A stretch of DNA of 64,000 nucleotides. It comes from Macrotis lagotis. Taxonomy: Eukaryota; Chordata; Mammalia; Peramelemorphia; Peramelidae. Positions within the stretch are counted from its first letter, which is position 1. Every line of letters starts with the position of its first letter. The notes below the pieces were generated by a model that was given only the letters and a program-made list of their open reading frames with translations, searched no databases and was not told where the DNA came from. Position numbers and translations under genes: made by a program. Positions 46,213 through 59,029 of this stretch are shown piece after piece. Location: contig NC_133661.1 of assembly GCF_037893015.1 (NCBI RefSeq), forward strand, positions 245,841,503 to 245,905,502, read 5' to 3'.

Positions 46213-46372
46213 TTTGGGGCAATTAGATGGTAGAGTGGATAGAGAGCATTGACCCTGGAATCATTGAGGACTTAGGTTCAAATCAGACTTCAGACTTACT
46301 AGCTATGTGACCCTACAAAAGTCATATAACCCAGATTGCCTCTCTTTTCCCCTCCCCCCTAAAAGAAGAAAG
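46213..46372 (+). mobile_element. Older tRNA-headed SINE
   Basis: 'ggggcaattagatggtagag', 'ggttcaaatcagacttcag', 'agctatgtgaccctacaaaa'. Confidence 0.8.
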
Positions 46373-46457
46373 TAATTATTTACAGTGAGCTCATATTATA
46401 TAGGGGGAGGCAAGTACATATAAAAATGTATGTGACATAAATGTAAAAAGTTAATAA

Positions 46458-46609
46458 GGGGCAGCTAGGTAGTGTAGTGAATAGAGCACCAGCCCTGGAG
46501 TCAGGAGTATCTGAGTTCAAATCCGGCCTCAGACACTTAATTACCTAGCTGTGTGACCTTGCACAAGCCACTTAACCCCATTTGCCTTGCAAAAAAAAAA
46601 AAACCTAAA
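46458..46609 (+). mobile_element. tRNA-headed SINE
   Basis: Full copy with perfect target duplication aaaaagttaataa at 46,445 and 46,610. Confidence 0.96.
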
Positions 46610-46639
46610 AAAAAGTTAATAAATATATAAACTACAATG

Positions 46640-46990
46640 TTACAATGTAATTTTGAAGGGAACTTACTAGCTTTTGGGGAGTGGCATAAGGAAAGACTTC
46701 ATTTAGAAGATGAGACCTTAACTGCGTTGTAAAGAAAGAGAGAGAGAGGCAGAGGTAATGGAGGTTGAGAATGCATTCCAGGTAGGGTATCTACTGCAAA
46801 GACATGAAGGTAGGACTTGAAATACCCAGGAACAGATATAAAGTTGGTTTTATTGGATCATAGAATTCAGTAGAAAAAGTAATGTCTAATATGTACCTTT
46901 GAAAAAAGCTAACCAGAGGGATTTATAATTAATCCTAAGGGCAGTAGGAAGCCACTGGCCTGGTTTAGTAGTGGAAATCATGTTATCCAC
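46640..46990 (+). mobile_element. Family R, copy 4
   Basis: 'gaatgcattccaggtagggt', 'actgcaaagacatgaaggta', 'gcagtaggaagccactggcc'. Confidence 0.6.
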
Positions 46991-47309
46991 TCTAAAATTT
47001 GTCTTTTGTCTAGTTATATGTAGTCAATACTCATTTTATATTTTTAAAACATTTTTTCTTTCTCTAAATGAATACCATGGTATTTTTTTCCTACAGTTAG
47101 CATCATTCTTTTGTAAATCCTCTGTTTTTACCAGAGTTATTTCAATTTCTAATTCTATCATCTAAGGTACTTCCTCTTTCACATTCAATCTTAGTTGACC
47201 CTAGAAAATTTCTTTGTTTTTAGCTATTGAAAAAATGCCTTCAAGTTCTTTCATAAATATATCTCACAAGTATTATGTTTAGAATTTCCATCTAAAAAAA
47301 TTCATCAAT

Positions 47310-48020
47310 GTTGGAGGGAGTATAGGAGGATAGAGATGCACTGAATGCATTGCTGGAGCTGTGAATTGATCCTAACATTCTAGATACAATTTAGAAATTT
47401 AAAGTAGGGTATTTAAATTACACATAACTTTTGACCCAGGAATCCAACTACTGGGTTTATATCTCAAGAACATTAAAGATCAAATGAAGACATGTCAGAA
47501 TATTCATACCAGCTTTCTTTGTGGTTTCAAAGAACTGGAAATAAAGTAGGTGCTTATCAATTAGAGAGCAGCCAAAAAAAACCCCCCATAATATATGAAT
47601 GTAATAGAATGTGCAGTGAGAAATTATTTATTCAGAGAAATAATGTTAAGATTTGTATGACTTGATAGAGGGTAAGAATAACCAAGAGGAGCAATATTTA
47701 TATAAATAATATAATATAATCATAAATATAATATAAATAAAAATATCACAAAAGGAAGTCAAACTGATTAAATGAAAAGCCATAAAAGATCATAGAGAAT
47801 GGATAATGAAATGTGCCTCCTCACAGCATGGGGTAGGAGATCTATTAGGTGAGAATGCTATATACATTGTTAGATGTAGGCATGGTATTAAAATATATTT
47901 CTTTAATTTTTACTACTTGGCACAAAGGACAGTTTAGATGGGGGGGAGAGAAATTTTCCTCCTGTAAAATTGACTGATATAATGACAAAATGGATCAATA
48001 AAACATTTTTCTGAAATATT
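47310..48020 (+). mobile_element. Very old L1 ORF2 end and 3' UTR
   Basis: 'ctgtgaattgatcctaacat', 'cttttgacccaggaatccaa', 'aaagaactggaaataaagta'. 46,991-47,309 and 48,021-48,407 unassigned. Confidence 0.6.
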
Positions 48021-48407
48021 CAATATATTAGCCTTCTAAATATTTTTAATGTTAAAATAAAACATCAGTAAAACTAAAATAATCCCACAAGAATGGAAGG
48101 GGAGTAGAAAAGCTATATTCTCACAAACCTATTATTAATCTAAATCTATATCCTCTTAAGGGTAGTCATACTGATGGGATTATAGAGGACCTTTTAGTTA
48201 AGAGGATAAATTACATGTTCTGGCTGGAAGATATCAAGGCAAATAGTAAATTAAATTTTAAAACAAATCACAAGGTAAGCAAAGAAGAAATAGAAAAAAG
48301 ATTCTGATTGTTCTGCTGTTTAAAACAGCCAGGTGTAGAATTAATAACAATGAAAGATTAACTACTACCTTTTATTTCAAAGGGAGTGAAAAATCTCCAA
48401 TAACAGG

Positions 48408-48665
48408 ATATTAGTTACTTAATAAACATTTTTATAAGGGCATACTATGTGCCAGGTTCTTGTGCGAAACACTAGGGATACAAAGAAAGACCAAAAAAAA
48501 TGCTTCAAGAAGCTCCCAATTTAATGGGAAAGACAACATAAAACTAACACAAAGTATATAATGAATTGGAGTTAAACAACATAGAGAAGGCATAAGAATA
48601 ATCCTGAAAATCTTCTGATGAAGGTTGAGTTTTTGACTGGGACTTTAAGGAAGCTTAAGATCCTT
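48408..48665 (+). mobile_element. Family R, copy 5
   Basis: 'catactatgtgccaggttct', 'agaagctcccaatttaatgg', 'gactgggactttaaggaagc'. Confidence 0.65.
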
Positions 48666-48689
48666 AATGTGATTGTGATGATGATATTT

Positions 48690-48985
48690 TTTCCTTCATT
48701 GTTGAAGAAGACTATGACATCAGGGAGGTGATGATGCCATGACAAGCATGTGAATTGGATTTGAGTAAGGGGGTGCTAAGTCACTAGCCTTACTTTCTTC
48801 CCCAAAGTCATCTGGGTCTGTGGCCAGCTATGGATCAGGATAACTGGAGATGGCCTTGGATGCAGGGCAATAAGAGTTAAGTGACTACCAAGATCGTACA
48901 ACTAGTAAGTGTCAAGCGTCTGAGGTTGAATTTGAACTCCCATCCTCCTGACTACAAGGCTAGTGCTATATCCACTGCTGATTGT
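48690..48985 (-). mobile_element. Older tRNA-headed SINE (ggtcttcttc-tail family)
   Basis: Third copy: 'aagaagactatgacatcagg', 'atgtgaattggatttgagta', 'gatggccttggatgcagggc'. Confidence 0.75.
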
Positions 48986-48989
48986 AGTT

Positions 48990-49230
48990 AAGGGGGAAAA
49001 GCAATGGATAGAGTGCAGGACCTAGGGTCAGAAAAACATGAACTCAAATACAGTCTCAGTTCATAGCCGGGTGACCCTGGACAAGCCACTTAACTTTATT
49101 TACCTCAGTTTCTTCATCTGTAAAATGCACTGGAGAAGGAAATGTCAAACCAATTCAGCATCTTTGCCAAGAAAATCCCCAAATGGGGCCTCAAAAAGTT
49201 GGATGCAACTGAAAAAATAACTGAACAATA
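48990..49230 (+). mobile_element. MAR1-like long SINE
   Basis: 'agccgggtgaccctggacaa', 'cctcagtttcttcatctgta', 'gaaaatccccaaatggggcc', 'ttggatgcaactgaaaaaat'. Confidence 0.8.
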
Positions 49231-49484
49231 ATTAATGAAGAAAAGAAAGGTCCTTCCAAGGCATACCTAAGGCAAAATGGGCAATAAATTCAGGAGAGTA
49301 CAGTGTACATTTATCTTGGAGACATAAAGACTGCAAAAGTCTTAGTATTATAATAGTTTACAACTTGTGGGACCAGATCTTGGAACACCCAAGGAACTTT
49401 TTCTTTAATATTGTTTGCTTTAAGAACAATAAAATGCTGGTTAGTTAGACCTGAAGGATTCCAAATTAATAGGTCATAGAATGA

Positions 49485-49660
49485 CTTTGTAGTGTAATGC
49501 AAAAGCACTGGATTTGAAGTTGGATCACATTTGAAACCCTCCTCTGCTACTTTATTATCTGTAAACTTGGTGAAATTACTTCATTTCTGGAACTTTAGTT
49601 TCCTCATCTGGAAATTGATCTTTAAGTCTCTTCAACTTTAAATCCTCTGGTCTGATCAAG
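49485..49660 (+). mobile_element. MIR SINE
   Basis: 'agtttcctcatctggaaatt' preceded by 'cctcctctgctactttatta'. Confidence 0.65.
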
Positions 49661-50781
49661 AAACCTTTTTTTAGAGAATTACCTAAAGGGAACTTGAACT
49701 AAAATATTTACCTGCAAAAGTGTCAGATATTTTGGGAGCTCAGTTCTTTTGACTTTAAACATCAAAGTACATCTATTTAGAATGCCATTGTATCTATTTA
49801 GAACATTCTCAGCTGTCTTGTAAACTTTGTGGTGTTCTGACCAAAATGGTTAATTTGTTCAGATTTAATAAAATAAAAGTAATATTTGTCAGAAAGAAAA
49901 CTGGTTAATGGAGGGGTGGTGGTGGTGGTGAGTAGAGGTAGTATTTACTTTTTGCATTCCAGAGAGGTATGCATACCTATCTTGGTTAATTTGTGACTTT
50001 AAATTAAAGCCCTTCTTTGTTACAGTAGGGGACAAAGAATTAGCAACATCATCTGTATTTCAGCATGTTTTTCAGCAAAATATGTTGAAGACCACCAAGA
50101 AGCTTATTTTTTCTTAATAATGCAGGAAACCTTTTGTGCAGAATATCATTGTGAAGTCTGGTGAACTTATAAAAAATGCTAAGACAGTTTGGGATGATGA
50201 TTATACTTTTTTATTCTTACTGAACAACTTTTGGGGATCAGGAAAGATTTTCTGTTAGATCTTACTACTTGGAATATCAGTTACTTCTGTGACCACCATA
50301 GTACAAAGAAATGGTCATTTATCATTTTAAACTAATCTTACCTCAGTAATATGATATTAAGGTTGTTTGACTCAGGCTATATGGCAGCAAATGAAGACCT
50401 ATAGTATGTTAATATAATATACTGAACTAATCTAAATCCCTAGCTACCAAAGCAAATTAAAAAATAAACTGTTAATTTGTTTTTATTTATCTACCCATAT
50501 TCTGTGGAGAGCTATCCTTTATTTAAAATGGAGAAGAAAATGGAGAAGAAAAACCCCCCAAAACCCCAAAAAGTTCACCAAAAGTAATTACCATACCAAA
50601 AAAATATCTCACATTATATGCATTTTCACACTCATAGTCTGTACTCCCCCATGTCTATAAAAGTAGGAGAGAAACCTTTGGCATTTTGTAGAGTATTAAT
50701 CAAGTCAAGAAATGTAAAAACAAAATCATTATCTAGGTTTACTTTCCAAAGGACTTACATGACTTTTTAAAACTTCTATCA
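49661..50781. other. Unassigned, probably low-copy intron sequence
   Basis: No repeat or exon-like frame recognised. Confidence 0.4.
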
Positions 50782-50795
50782 AGTGTGGATTGTTT

Positions 50796-50948
50796 TTTTT
50801 AAAGTTTTTTTTGCAAGGCAGTGGGGTTAAGTGACTTGCCCAAGGTCACACAGCTAGGTAATTAGTAAGTGTCTGAGGCTGGATTTGAACACAGGTCCTC
50901 CTGACTCCAGGGCCGGTGTTCTATCCACTGCGCCACCTAGCTGCCCCT
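50796..50948 (-). mobile_element. tRNA-headed SINE
   Basis: Well-preserved copy with perfect target duplication agtgtggattgttt (50,782 and 50,949). Confidence 0.97.
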
Positions 50949-51955
50949 AGTGTGGATTGTTTTAAGGGTATCAGAAAACTGCAGCAATTTTAAGTGGAGA
51001 TGATACAATTAAGGGAAGAATTGTTGGAAAATTGCAATCCCCAAATTGGATGTTTCAGTACTTTTAAAACTAAAGCCAAAACTATCTTTCTGGTGAGCTA
51101 GAGAAAAAAATGTTGCTTTGTAGACCACTAGAGCTAAAAGTATGAGCCTGGATTCCATTCCTGACTTTGTGTGATCTTGGGTAAGAAACATAGTTACAAC
51201 AGCAGTAAAACAGAAAGATTCTTAAAGACTTCTCAGATTCTCAAGTTTTGTGACTTTTTTCCTGAAATATACAAAAACATCCATTTTTATTTGCTTTTTT
51301 GCCTATTTTCAGATTCTTAAGAATCCTTACATATTTTCATTAATAAGCATTTATTAAACTTCTATATTCCAGGCTCTATGCTATGTGCTGGGAGAGTACT
51401 GTAAGAAACATAAGACAACTCTTGCCCTCAAGGAGCTTACAATTTAATGGGGGAGACAAGCAAACAAATATGTACAAACAAGCTATGTACAGGATAGAGG
51501 AATGGCACTAGACTCTTGATGGATTAGGGAAGGCTTCCAGTAAAAGATAGGATTTTATTTGGGACTTAAAAGAAACTGGAGAGGTCAGTAGGTGATGTGT
51601 AAGAGGGAGAGCAGTCCAGGCATGAGAGTCAGCTAGAGAAGACCCCCTGGAGAAAGAGATCAAGTGTCTTGTTCTTGGAATAGCCAGGAGGCCAATGTCA
51701 CTGGATCAAAGAGTATGTCTCAGGGATTAGAATGTAAGAAGACTGGAAAGGTAACTGGGGACTAGAATGAGAAGGACTTTGCAAGACAAATCATTTTATA
51801 TTTGATCCTGGGGGCAATAAAGAGCCACTGAAGTTTATTGAGGAAAGGTGGGTGATGACACGATCCACACTTGTATTTTAGAAAAATCACTTTACTGGCC
51901 GAATGGAGGTTGAATTGGAGTAAATACAGGCTTGAGACAAGCAATTCACTCTAAA

Positions 51956-52104
51956 AAAAATTTATTTATTTAAGGCAACAGAGTTGTGACTTGCCCAAAG
52001 TCACATAACTAGGCAATTATTAAGTTCCTGAGGCTGGATTTGAACTCAGGTCCTCCTATTCCAGGGCTGGTGCTCTATCCCCAGTGTCATCTAGCTGCCC
52101 CTCC
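51956..52104 (-). mobile_element. tRNA-headed SINE
   Basis: Diverged copy ending 'catctagctgcccct'. Confidence 0.9.
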
Positions 52105-52129
52105 CCAGCTGATTATTACAGTGGAGAGT

Positions 52130-52215
52130 GGTGGCAGTGTCAGAGGAGAGAAGGGTAGTATATCAGAGAGATGGTGGCAGTGTCAGAGGAGAGAAGGGGG
52201 GTATATCAGAGAGAT
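52130..52215. repeat. Tandem duplication, 2 x 43 bp
   Basis: Units 52,130-52,172 and 52,173-52,215 (start ggtggcagtgtcagaggaga) differ at two bases; a degenerate third start follows. Confidence 0.9.
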
Positions 52216-52283
52216 GATGGCAAAGCTGAAATTGACAGACCTTAGCAACAGTTTGTATATTTACAATATCCACTTGGGGTGTA

Positions 52284-52285
<2 letters not shown>

Positions 52286-52323
<38 letters not shown>

Positions 52324-52328
52324 CGTGT
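52286..52328. repeat. (GT)n microsatellite
   Basis: About 18 GT units ending in gtgcgtgcgtgt. Confidence 0.97.
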
Positions 52329-52768
52329 ATGTTGGAGGGACTGTGATGCACTGAGTCAAAACAGAATAGTTGATAGAAAATGAAAAAATTGTGGTCAGCA
52401 AAGAGGTTTGAGCAGGGTAGGTACTTTTGACAGTAATCATCATGAAAATTGTAATTAAATCCTTAGGAGCTATTGAGATCATCTAGTGAAGTATTATAGA
52501 TACTGGAGAGGAGGGCTCAGGATAGCAACCTATAGTTAGAGAGTGTAATCTGGATGAGGATCCATCAAAGGATACTGTGAAAGATAGTAGGATAATGAGG
52601 AGAGTGGTTCTAATTCATTGACAAGTACGAAGAATTCTTAGTAGAGACCATATACCTTATACAAGAAGGTTAATCATGTTATAAACTAAAAGAGAAGGAA
52701 CATGAATGATTGTCATGAAAAAGGGGAGCCAGGTATCTTTCCTTCTAAGGCTTATTTACCACATACAA

Positions 52769-52902
52769 CAGGGCTGTCCAAAATGCAGCCACAGTGAGAT
52801 TTTATATGGCCCCCTGCAGAGCTCTCATTAAAATGACAAATCAAAGTATATTGTCTATTGTTTCAGTAAAAAAACTTTTAAAAGTAAGGTTGGATAGTCC
52901 TG
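52769..52902. mobile_element. Small non-autonomous hAT-type DNA transposon
   Basis: Ends CAGGGCTGTCCAA and TTGGATAGTCCTG are imperfect inverted repeats. Flanked by 8-bp duplication acatacaa / gcatacaa. Size, ends and 8-bp duplication fit the hAT (Charlie-like) class. Confidence 0.7.
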
Positions 52903-52910
52903 GCATACAA

Positions 52911-54409
52911 CATCAACTCATATGAAAGCATATATACTTTTTTGCAAATGAATTAATATTCTTTCTTAAGTGATGAAGAAAAATCACTACTGAATTATAA
53001 TGAGAGCAGATGACAAACTACTTTTTCTTAATTTCTCAAGTGTTTTATTCTTCACTGAGGAAAAAGTAACTTGAAACTTTTTTCCTTACATGCTTCTAGC
53101 ATATTATTATTATTTTATTAATTTATAGTAATGCGTTTTCCTGTAACAGTGTGCCATAAATTTGTGGGGCTTTTTGGTTTTATGAACCCCATAGCATTTG
53201 TCAAAGACTGAAACCAAGCAAATTTAAACCTTTTAAGGATTTGGCCAAAAGGATAAAGACTGGATAAAGAGATATGTTGTATTCTCTTCACTGAAGGGAA
53301 GATTGTTCGATGATAATAAAAAATGTGATTTGTTTGAGATTTTATTTATGTTAAGTGAAGTTTTAATTGTAGTGACTAGTACTTAGGAACTTATCCCTAT
53401 TTTTCCAAAAATTCTGTTCTCATTTCATTTTTAGTTACATTCCATCAATCTTTTTCTTTTTAGTTAATTGTATCATTTTTGTATTTTTTTGGTGATTATT
53501 TTCAATGATTTTACACAAGCATTTTCATTTCAAATCTCAAAAGAATATTTGGCTTATTGATGGGACAATTTGATGTAACAATTTGCTTTCAGTTATTATT
53601 TTTGGATAAGTAATTTATCCGTTTTTTTCCAAGTTGGCCACATCAGGGATGGGGATTAACTATGAAATTACTATATTCAGCTAATATTTGATAATGCTTA
53701 CCTTCTCAGGATTGTTATGAGAATCGAAAGAAATCATATGATAAGTGATAAAATTATTTATTAATAACTGGTTTGAATCTAGGAATTGAGTACTTGGTAG
53801 AACCGGAGAACAAAGGCGCTCATGATTATGCTGGACCTATTTTCTTACTGAATTAGACCCAGCAGGTTGTTTGCAGAATGGGTTGACTGTGGTTCACCTC
53901 TATCTGGGGCAAACCTGGAGGTTTAGGCTGTTTTTTGATAGGCTTTGGATTTTGATTCCTATAATGGTATAACTTTATATATCCTTGCACCTGAGAGTAT
54001 TCATAAAAAAAAATTAAAAGATTGTTTTTATTTACTTGAACCAATTTAAGCTTCCTTTTAACAAGGAGAGAAGTAGGATGATATAAAATGATTACTAAGT
54101 GTATATTTTTCTATTGAATCTTGACTGTACATTTTTTTTTATCTCTAGCATGAGATTTAAAGCATAAAAGTTGGGGATGACCATATTTTGTTAAAGATAA
54201 TTGAAAATGGGTGAACTACAATAGATGGTTTCAATCTATGACTGTTATCTGTTGATTTTTCCCTCTCTGTGGAGATCCCAGACCCATTTTTAATTAGTTT
54301 TGACATTTTTGTCATGTGCAATTATTTTATCTACATGATTATAACTATATCTTCTGAAGACATCTTTAAAAAGTACCAAAAAGTACTGGATGGTTTTTTT
54401 TTCCCCCTT
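52911..54409. other. Unassigned intronic sequence
   Basis: AT-rich. 53,140-53,230 has a hAT-like look ('cagtgtgccataaatttgtg') without defined ends. Confidence 0.35.
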
Positions 54410-54423
54410 AAGAATTTGCTTAT

Positions 54424-54568
54424 TGGAGTAGCTAGGTAGTTCAGTGGATAGAACACCAACCCTATAGTCCTGAGGACCTGAATTCAAATGTGACCTCAGA
54501 CACTTAATTTACCTAGCTGTTGTGACATTGGGCAAGTCACTTAATCCCACTGCCTTGCAAAAACCAAA
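54424..54568 (+). mobile_element. tRNA-headed SINE
   Basis: Full copy with perfect target duplication aagaatttgcttat. Confidence 0.95.
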
Positions 54569-54582
54569 AAGAATTTGCTTAT

Positions 54583-55479
54583 CCTTTGATCAGTTTTCAG
54601 ATGGGGCAATTTCTTAGGAAAAAAATTAATATAGATGGAGAAGAAAGTTTCTATACAACTCATATTGTATATGGATTTGATGTTCCTACTGACAAGATTC
54701 TGTGGATATCTATGATATCATTTGTTTGAAAAAACAAGTTCATATAACTTGTCTGTGCAGTGTGGAATTATACCATTGATATTTTGAATATACAAGCTTT
54801 ACTGATTTTTTTCTTGAAGCAATTTTGTTTGATTTATATTTTGTGTGATTGGGAAAACATTCAGTAGTGTGACAGGAAATTCAGAAGTGTGACTACTTAG
54901 GGGAGGGATACCATTTAACTTTTATAAGTTTTGCTGTAAATAGGTAGTCAAAATGTTTATTTGATTTTGGACAAAAACTGCAAACTTTTGGTACAGATAA
55001 TTCTGCTATTCATTTTTTTTTCCTGGGTAAATCCTTGTTCTGTTGAAAACAATGTTAAGGGAAAAAAATTGATGTGCTTATCACTTTAATTTTCCAATAT
55101 ATTCATCTCCCTTTCCCTTCCTACCAAAGAACCATCTCTTGAAATGAATAATAAATTTAAAAGAGAAGATAAGGAAAAAATCCAGGAAATAACCAAATCT
55201 GACTGTATAAAGAATTATACTAAAGATTAGTGTTAAATCTAAGTTACCTGAGAACCTTGAAATTTGAATTATTACTGGTCAAATTTATCTTTTATTATTT
55301 ATCAAAAATAGTGTTACTTTTCTCTGTCCTGTCTTAAAATGACTTTTGGGATATTATTTAAAATCATTCACAACCCATTCACACGGATAGATTTTTAGTC
55401 ATAAATTCTGCCATGGTGGCTTTTAGTAAGGACTAAAAGATTTATTGAATAAAAAATGTTAATAACTGATTTTGTATAG
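54583..55479. other. Unassigned intronic sequence
   Basis: Nothing recognised. Confidence 0.4.
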
Positions 55480-55700
55480 TACATATTGATTTATGAAGAT
55501 TCTCTAATTTGAACCTCCCCAAAACCTTGTGAAGTATATTAATATAGATATATTGTTCCTTTTTTACATTTGAGGAAATTGAACCTTAGGTAAATTATGA
55601 TTTGCTTAGTCACAAAGCTAAGAAGTATCAGAAGTAGGATTCAAACTCAGATCTTCCTCATACCCAAGCTCAGTACTATATACCAGACTATCTCTATAGA
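55480..55700 (-). mobile_element. MIR SINE
   Basis: 'catttgaggaaattgaacct', 'tgcttagtcacaaagctaag', 'aggattcaaactcagatctt'. 55,701-56,144 unassigned. Confidence 0.65.
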
Positions 55701-56144
55701 TGGGTATCCACTTGATTTAAATACATAGTCTAAATTTCCCTCTCATAGTTGAGTAACTTAGATTATTAAGGATCAGGGATGAAGTAAAATTAGAAGCTCA
55801 AATTGGAGCCTTAATTTTTCACTAATATCTATTTTTTGAAAATTCTTATTGATGGCTTATGGTGTTGTTCATGGCCTAGTGGAAGTTGGTTAGTTTATAC
55901 CTTGATTTAACATTTTTATAAACAAAGGTAAATGTAGAATTAGTCAACAGAAATCTTCAGCGTTTTTTCTCCCCCCCCATTTTTTTCTTTTTTAATGGTG
56001 GTGACAACAGAAAAGAAGGAATTTGAGGGTGGGGAAGAAAGGATGATAGTAGTGCAAAGATGGTGGTGGTACTAGTGTTATATGTGAGAGCTGTTCCATG
56101 AGAAGAGCTGTATTTTATCATGAAATATAAAACAAAGTAATTAA

Positions 56145-56340
56145 AATTTATTTTGACTTTTACAATTTTTCCCCTAATCTCACTTCCCTCCCCCCACCCC
56201 CACCCCCACAGAAGACAGTCTGTTAGTCTTTACATTGTTTCCATGGTAGGCATTGATCTAAATTGAATGTGATGAGAGAGAAATCATATCCTTAAGGGAA
56301 AAAAATAAAGTATAAGAGATAGCAAAATTAAATGTAGCAT
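56145..56340 (-). mobile_element. L1 3' end (short)
   Basis: 'cacttccctccccccacccc', 'tacattgtttccatggtagg', 'gagagagaaatcatatcctt'. 56,341-57,159 unassigned. Confidence 0.82.
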
Positions 56341-57159
56341 ATTGTAACAACCCCCCTTCAAATCTCTATGTATGTCCATAATGTCTCTCAATATCTTTGT
56401 ATTTTAATATAGTTATGATTACAATTTTAATATACCTCAAATGACATTATTAAATCACTAGCAGAGAACCTAATGTTCTGAGTTTAATATTATAATTGAT
56501 TATTATTAGATTTTGGATTGTGATAAATAGCTGAGGCTCTCAGCAGTGATCATCATTATACTCTGGAGAGTTTCCAGTAACTTAGCTTGACACTTTTGTT
56601 TTGGAAATAACTGGAAAAAGTTAATTTTCCAATTTTAAAGAAAAGACTAGAAAAAATTACATAGCCTTTTGCCCTAGGATCCCAAGTCTCAATATTATAT
56701 CCAAATTTGGGTAACTGAAGATGAGGATGAATCTTGTAGGGGGAAATTTGATGGGAATGCTAAGTGCCTCTGCCTAGAGGGTCTTTTACTGAACAATATA
56801 GGAGGTGAGAAGTCCTGGAGGCTTATCTGCCTCTTCTGCTGTATTCATTTATCTTATTTCTCCATATTTGTACATCAGAAACAGTGGCTCAAGTTTAAGC
56901 TGTAAAGGTATGAAGGAAGTTATAAGTTTGAACTCTTGTTCCACTGTTGGTTATAATGCATCTGTTCCTTCAGGTTATCATGCTGGTAAAAGGAAAATAT
57001 GGAGGAATAGGAAGAATTAGGTGTCCTTCTGTAGTTTCAACTGAGGTTTTTCTGAAAATACTACATAAGATTTGTTGAATTTTGAGACTTACCTTTTAAA
57101 GCATCATTAAAACTTTTGGGACTACTTGGTAGAGAAATTGCTTAGTAAAGAAAGCCTTG

Positions 57160-57300
57160 GGGGCGGCTAGGTGGCACAGTGGATAGAGCACTGGCCTAGG
57201 AGTCAGGAGTACCTGAGTTCAAATCCGGCCTCAGACACTTAATAATTACCTAGCTTAGGCAAGCCACTTAACCCCCATTGCCTTGTAAAAAAAAAAAGAA
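57160..57300 (+). mobile_element. tRNA-headed SINE
   Basis: Copy with a small deletion after 'ttacctagct'; target duplication aagaaagcctt. Confidence 0.95.
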
Positions 57301-57544
57301 AAGAAAGCCTTTATGTACAGGGTCATAGACATATTCATTGAATAGATATGCTATATAGTCTATGAAAAAGCCTTTGGTTTCAAACATTGTTCACTTGTTT
57401 GGGACTAATAAGGTTTTTCTTTAGGCTAAAGGGGACATAAAGGATTGAAAATATTCAATAGAAAGATCTATGGAATAGTTTCATCCTAATACCTGAGAGA
57501 GAATCTTTTTTTGGTAAGACTTGATTTATTAAAAAAAAATTTTA

Positions 57545-58318
57545 AAAACCCTAAAAAAAAGACTTTATTTATTTTGAGTTTTACAATTTTTCCACTAATC
57601 TTACTTCCCTCCCCCCACCCCAACAGAAGGCAATTTGCCAGTCTTTACATTGTTTCCATGGTATACATTGATCCAAATTGAATGTGATGAGAGAGAAATC
57701 ATATCCTTAAGGAAGAAACATAAAGTGTAAGAGATAGCAAGATCAGACAATAAGATATCAAGGTTTTTTTCCCCTAAATTAAAGGGAATAGTCCTTGGTC
57801 TTTGTTCAAACTCCACAGTTCTTTGTCTGGATACAGATGGTATTCTCCATTGCAGACAGTCCTAAATTGTCCCTGACTGTTGCACTGATGTAATGAGCAA
57901 GTCCATCAAAGTTGATCATTACCTCCATGTTGCTGTTAGTGTGTACAATGTTTTTCTGGTTCTGCTCATCTTACTCAGCATCAGTTCATGGAAATCCCTT
58001 CAGGCTTCCCTGAATTCCCATCCCCTCCTGGTTTCTAATAGAACAATATTGTTCCATGACATACATATACAGTATATTTGTCATGTTTGTTAAGCCATTC
58101 CCCAATTGAAGGACATTTACTTGATTTCCAATTCTTTGCCACCACAAACAGGGCTGCTATGAATATTTTTGTACAAGTGATTTTGCCCTTTTTCATCATC
58201 TCTTCAGGGTATAGACCCAGTAGTGGTCTTGTTGGATCAAAGGTTATGCACATTTTTGTTGCCCTTTGGGTGTAGTATCAGACTGCTCTCTAGAAAGGTT
58301 GGATGAGTTTACAACTCT
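57545..58318 (-). mobile_element. 5'-truncated L1 (3' UTR and ORF2 end)
   Basis: 'tacattgtttccatggtata', 'gccattccccaattgaagga', 'ttgatttccaattctttgcc', ending 'ggatgagtttacaactct'. Confidence 0.88.
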
Positions 58319-58319
58319 G

Positions 58320-58990
58320 GTAGATAATCTTAAGAAATGAAGGGGATCACAGAAGCCATTTAGTTCAATCTGCACCTGAACAGACCTCATTTCTGAAGTA
58401 TACCTAGGAAGTGATCAGCCAATCTTTTAATGAAGATTTATAGTGAAGAGAAACCTATCAACTCCCAAGGTATCCCTTGGGATCAACTATCCCAATTTTG
58501 AATAGTATTAAATATTTGAAAGTTTTCCTTACCTTAAGGCTATATCATTATTTTCACATGTAATTCTTGACCTCTGGGTACAATCAGAACCCATCCCTCT
58601 GCCAAATGACAGCCTTTTAAATGCTAGAAAGCACTCAACATACTTTCTGCCTCATCCCTTCCAGTCTGCTTAAAAGTTGAACTTAATAAAATTTGATACT
58701 CAGAACTAAATTCAATTTATATATTTTCTGACTAAGCCAACATATGGCAGCAATATTACTTTGACATTTCTATTAATTCAGACATAGAATTACCTCTTTT
58801 GACAACCATTTCATACTCATTCATTGAGCATGAAGCCAAAACCCTGAATCTTTTATCCCAAGAACTGCCTATCCTTTACTTGGATAATTGCTTTTTTGAA
58901 ACAGAGGGTTAAAATTTACAATTATTGTTTTTGAACTTAATAATGGCAGGAGTCCATTCTCTTAAAATTCCAAGACCTTTTTAGATTTTG
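58320..58990 (+). repeat. Ancient decayed interspersed repeat, family uncertain
   Basis: 'agccatttagttcaatctgc', 'cctctgccaaatgacagcct', 'tttctgcctcatcccttcca' recall an old LINE-associated 3' region. Decayed; no coding. Confidence 0.35.
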
Positions 58991-58998
58991 CTTGTTTT

Positions 58999-59029
<31 letters not shown>

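Larger units (their letters stand above)
51330..52630 (+). mobile_element. Family R, copy 6 (longest), split by a SINE
   Basis: Best copy: 'ccctcaaggagcttacaatt', 'gagcagtccaggcatgagag', 'gccaatgtcactggatcaaa', 'caataaagagccactgaagt', 'agtgtcagaggagagaagg', 'aatctggatgaggatccatc'. Interrupted at 51,956-52,104 and carries (GT)n at 52,286-52,328. No coding potential seen. Confidence 0.75.
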
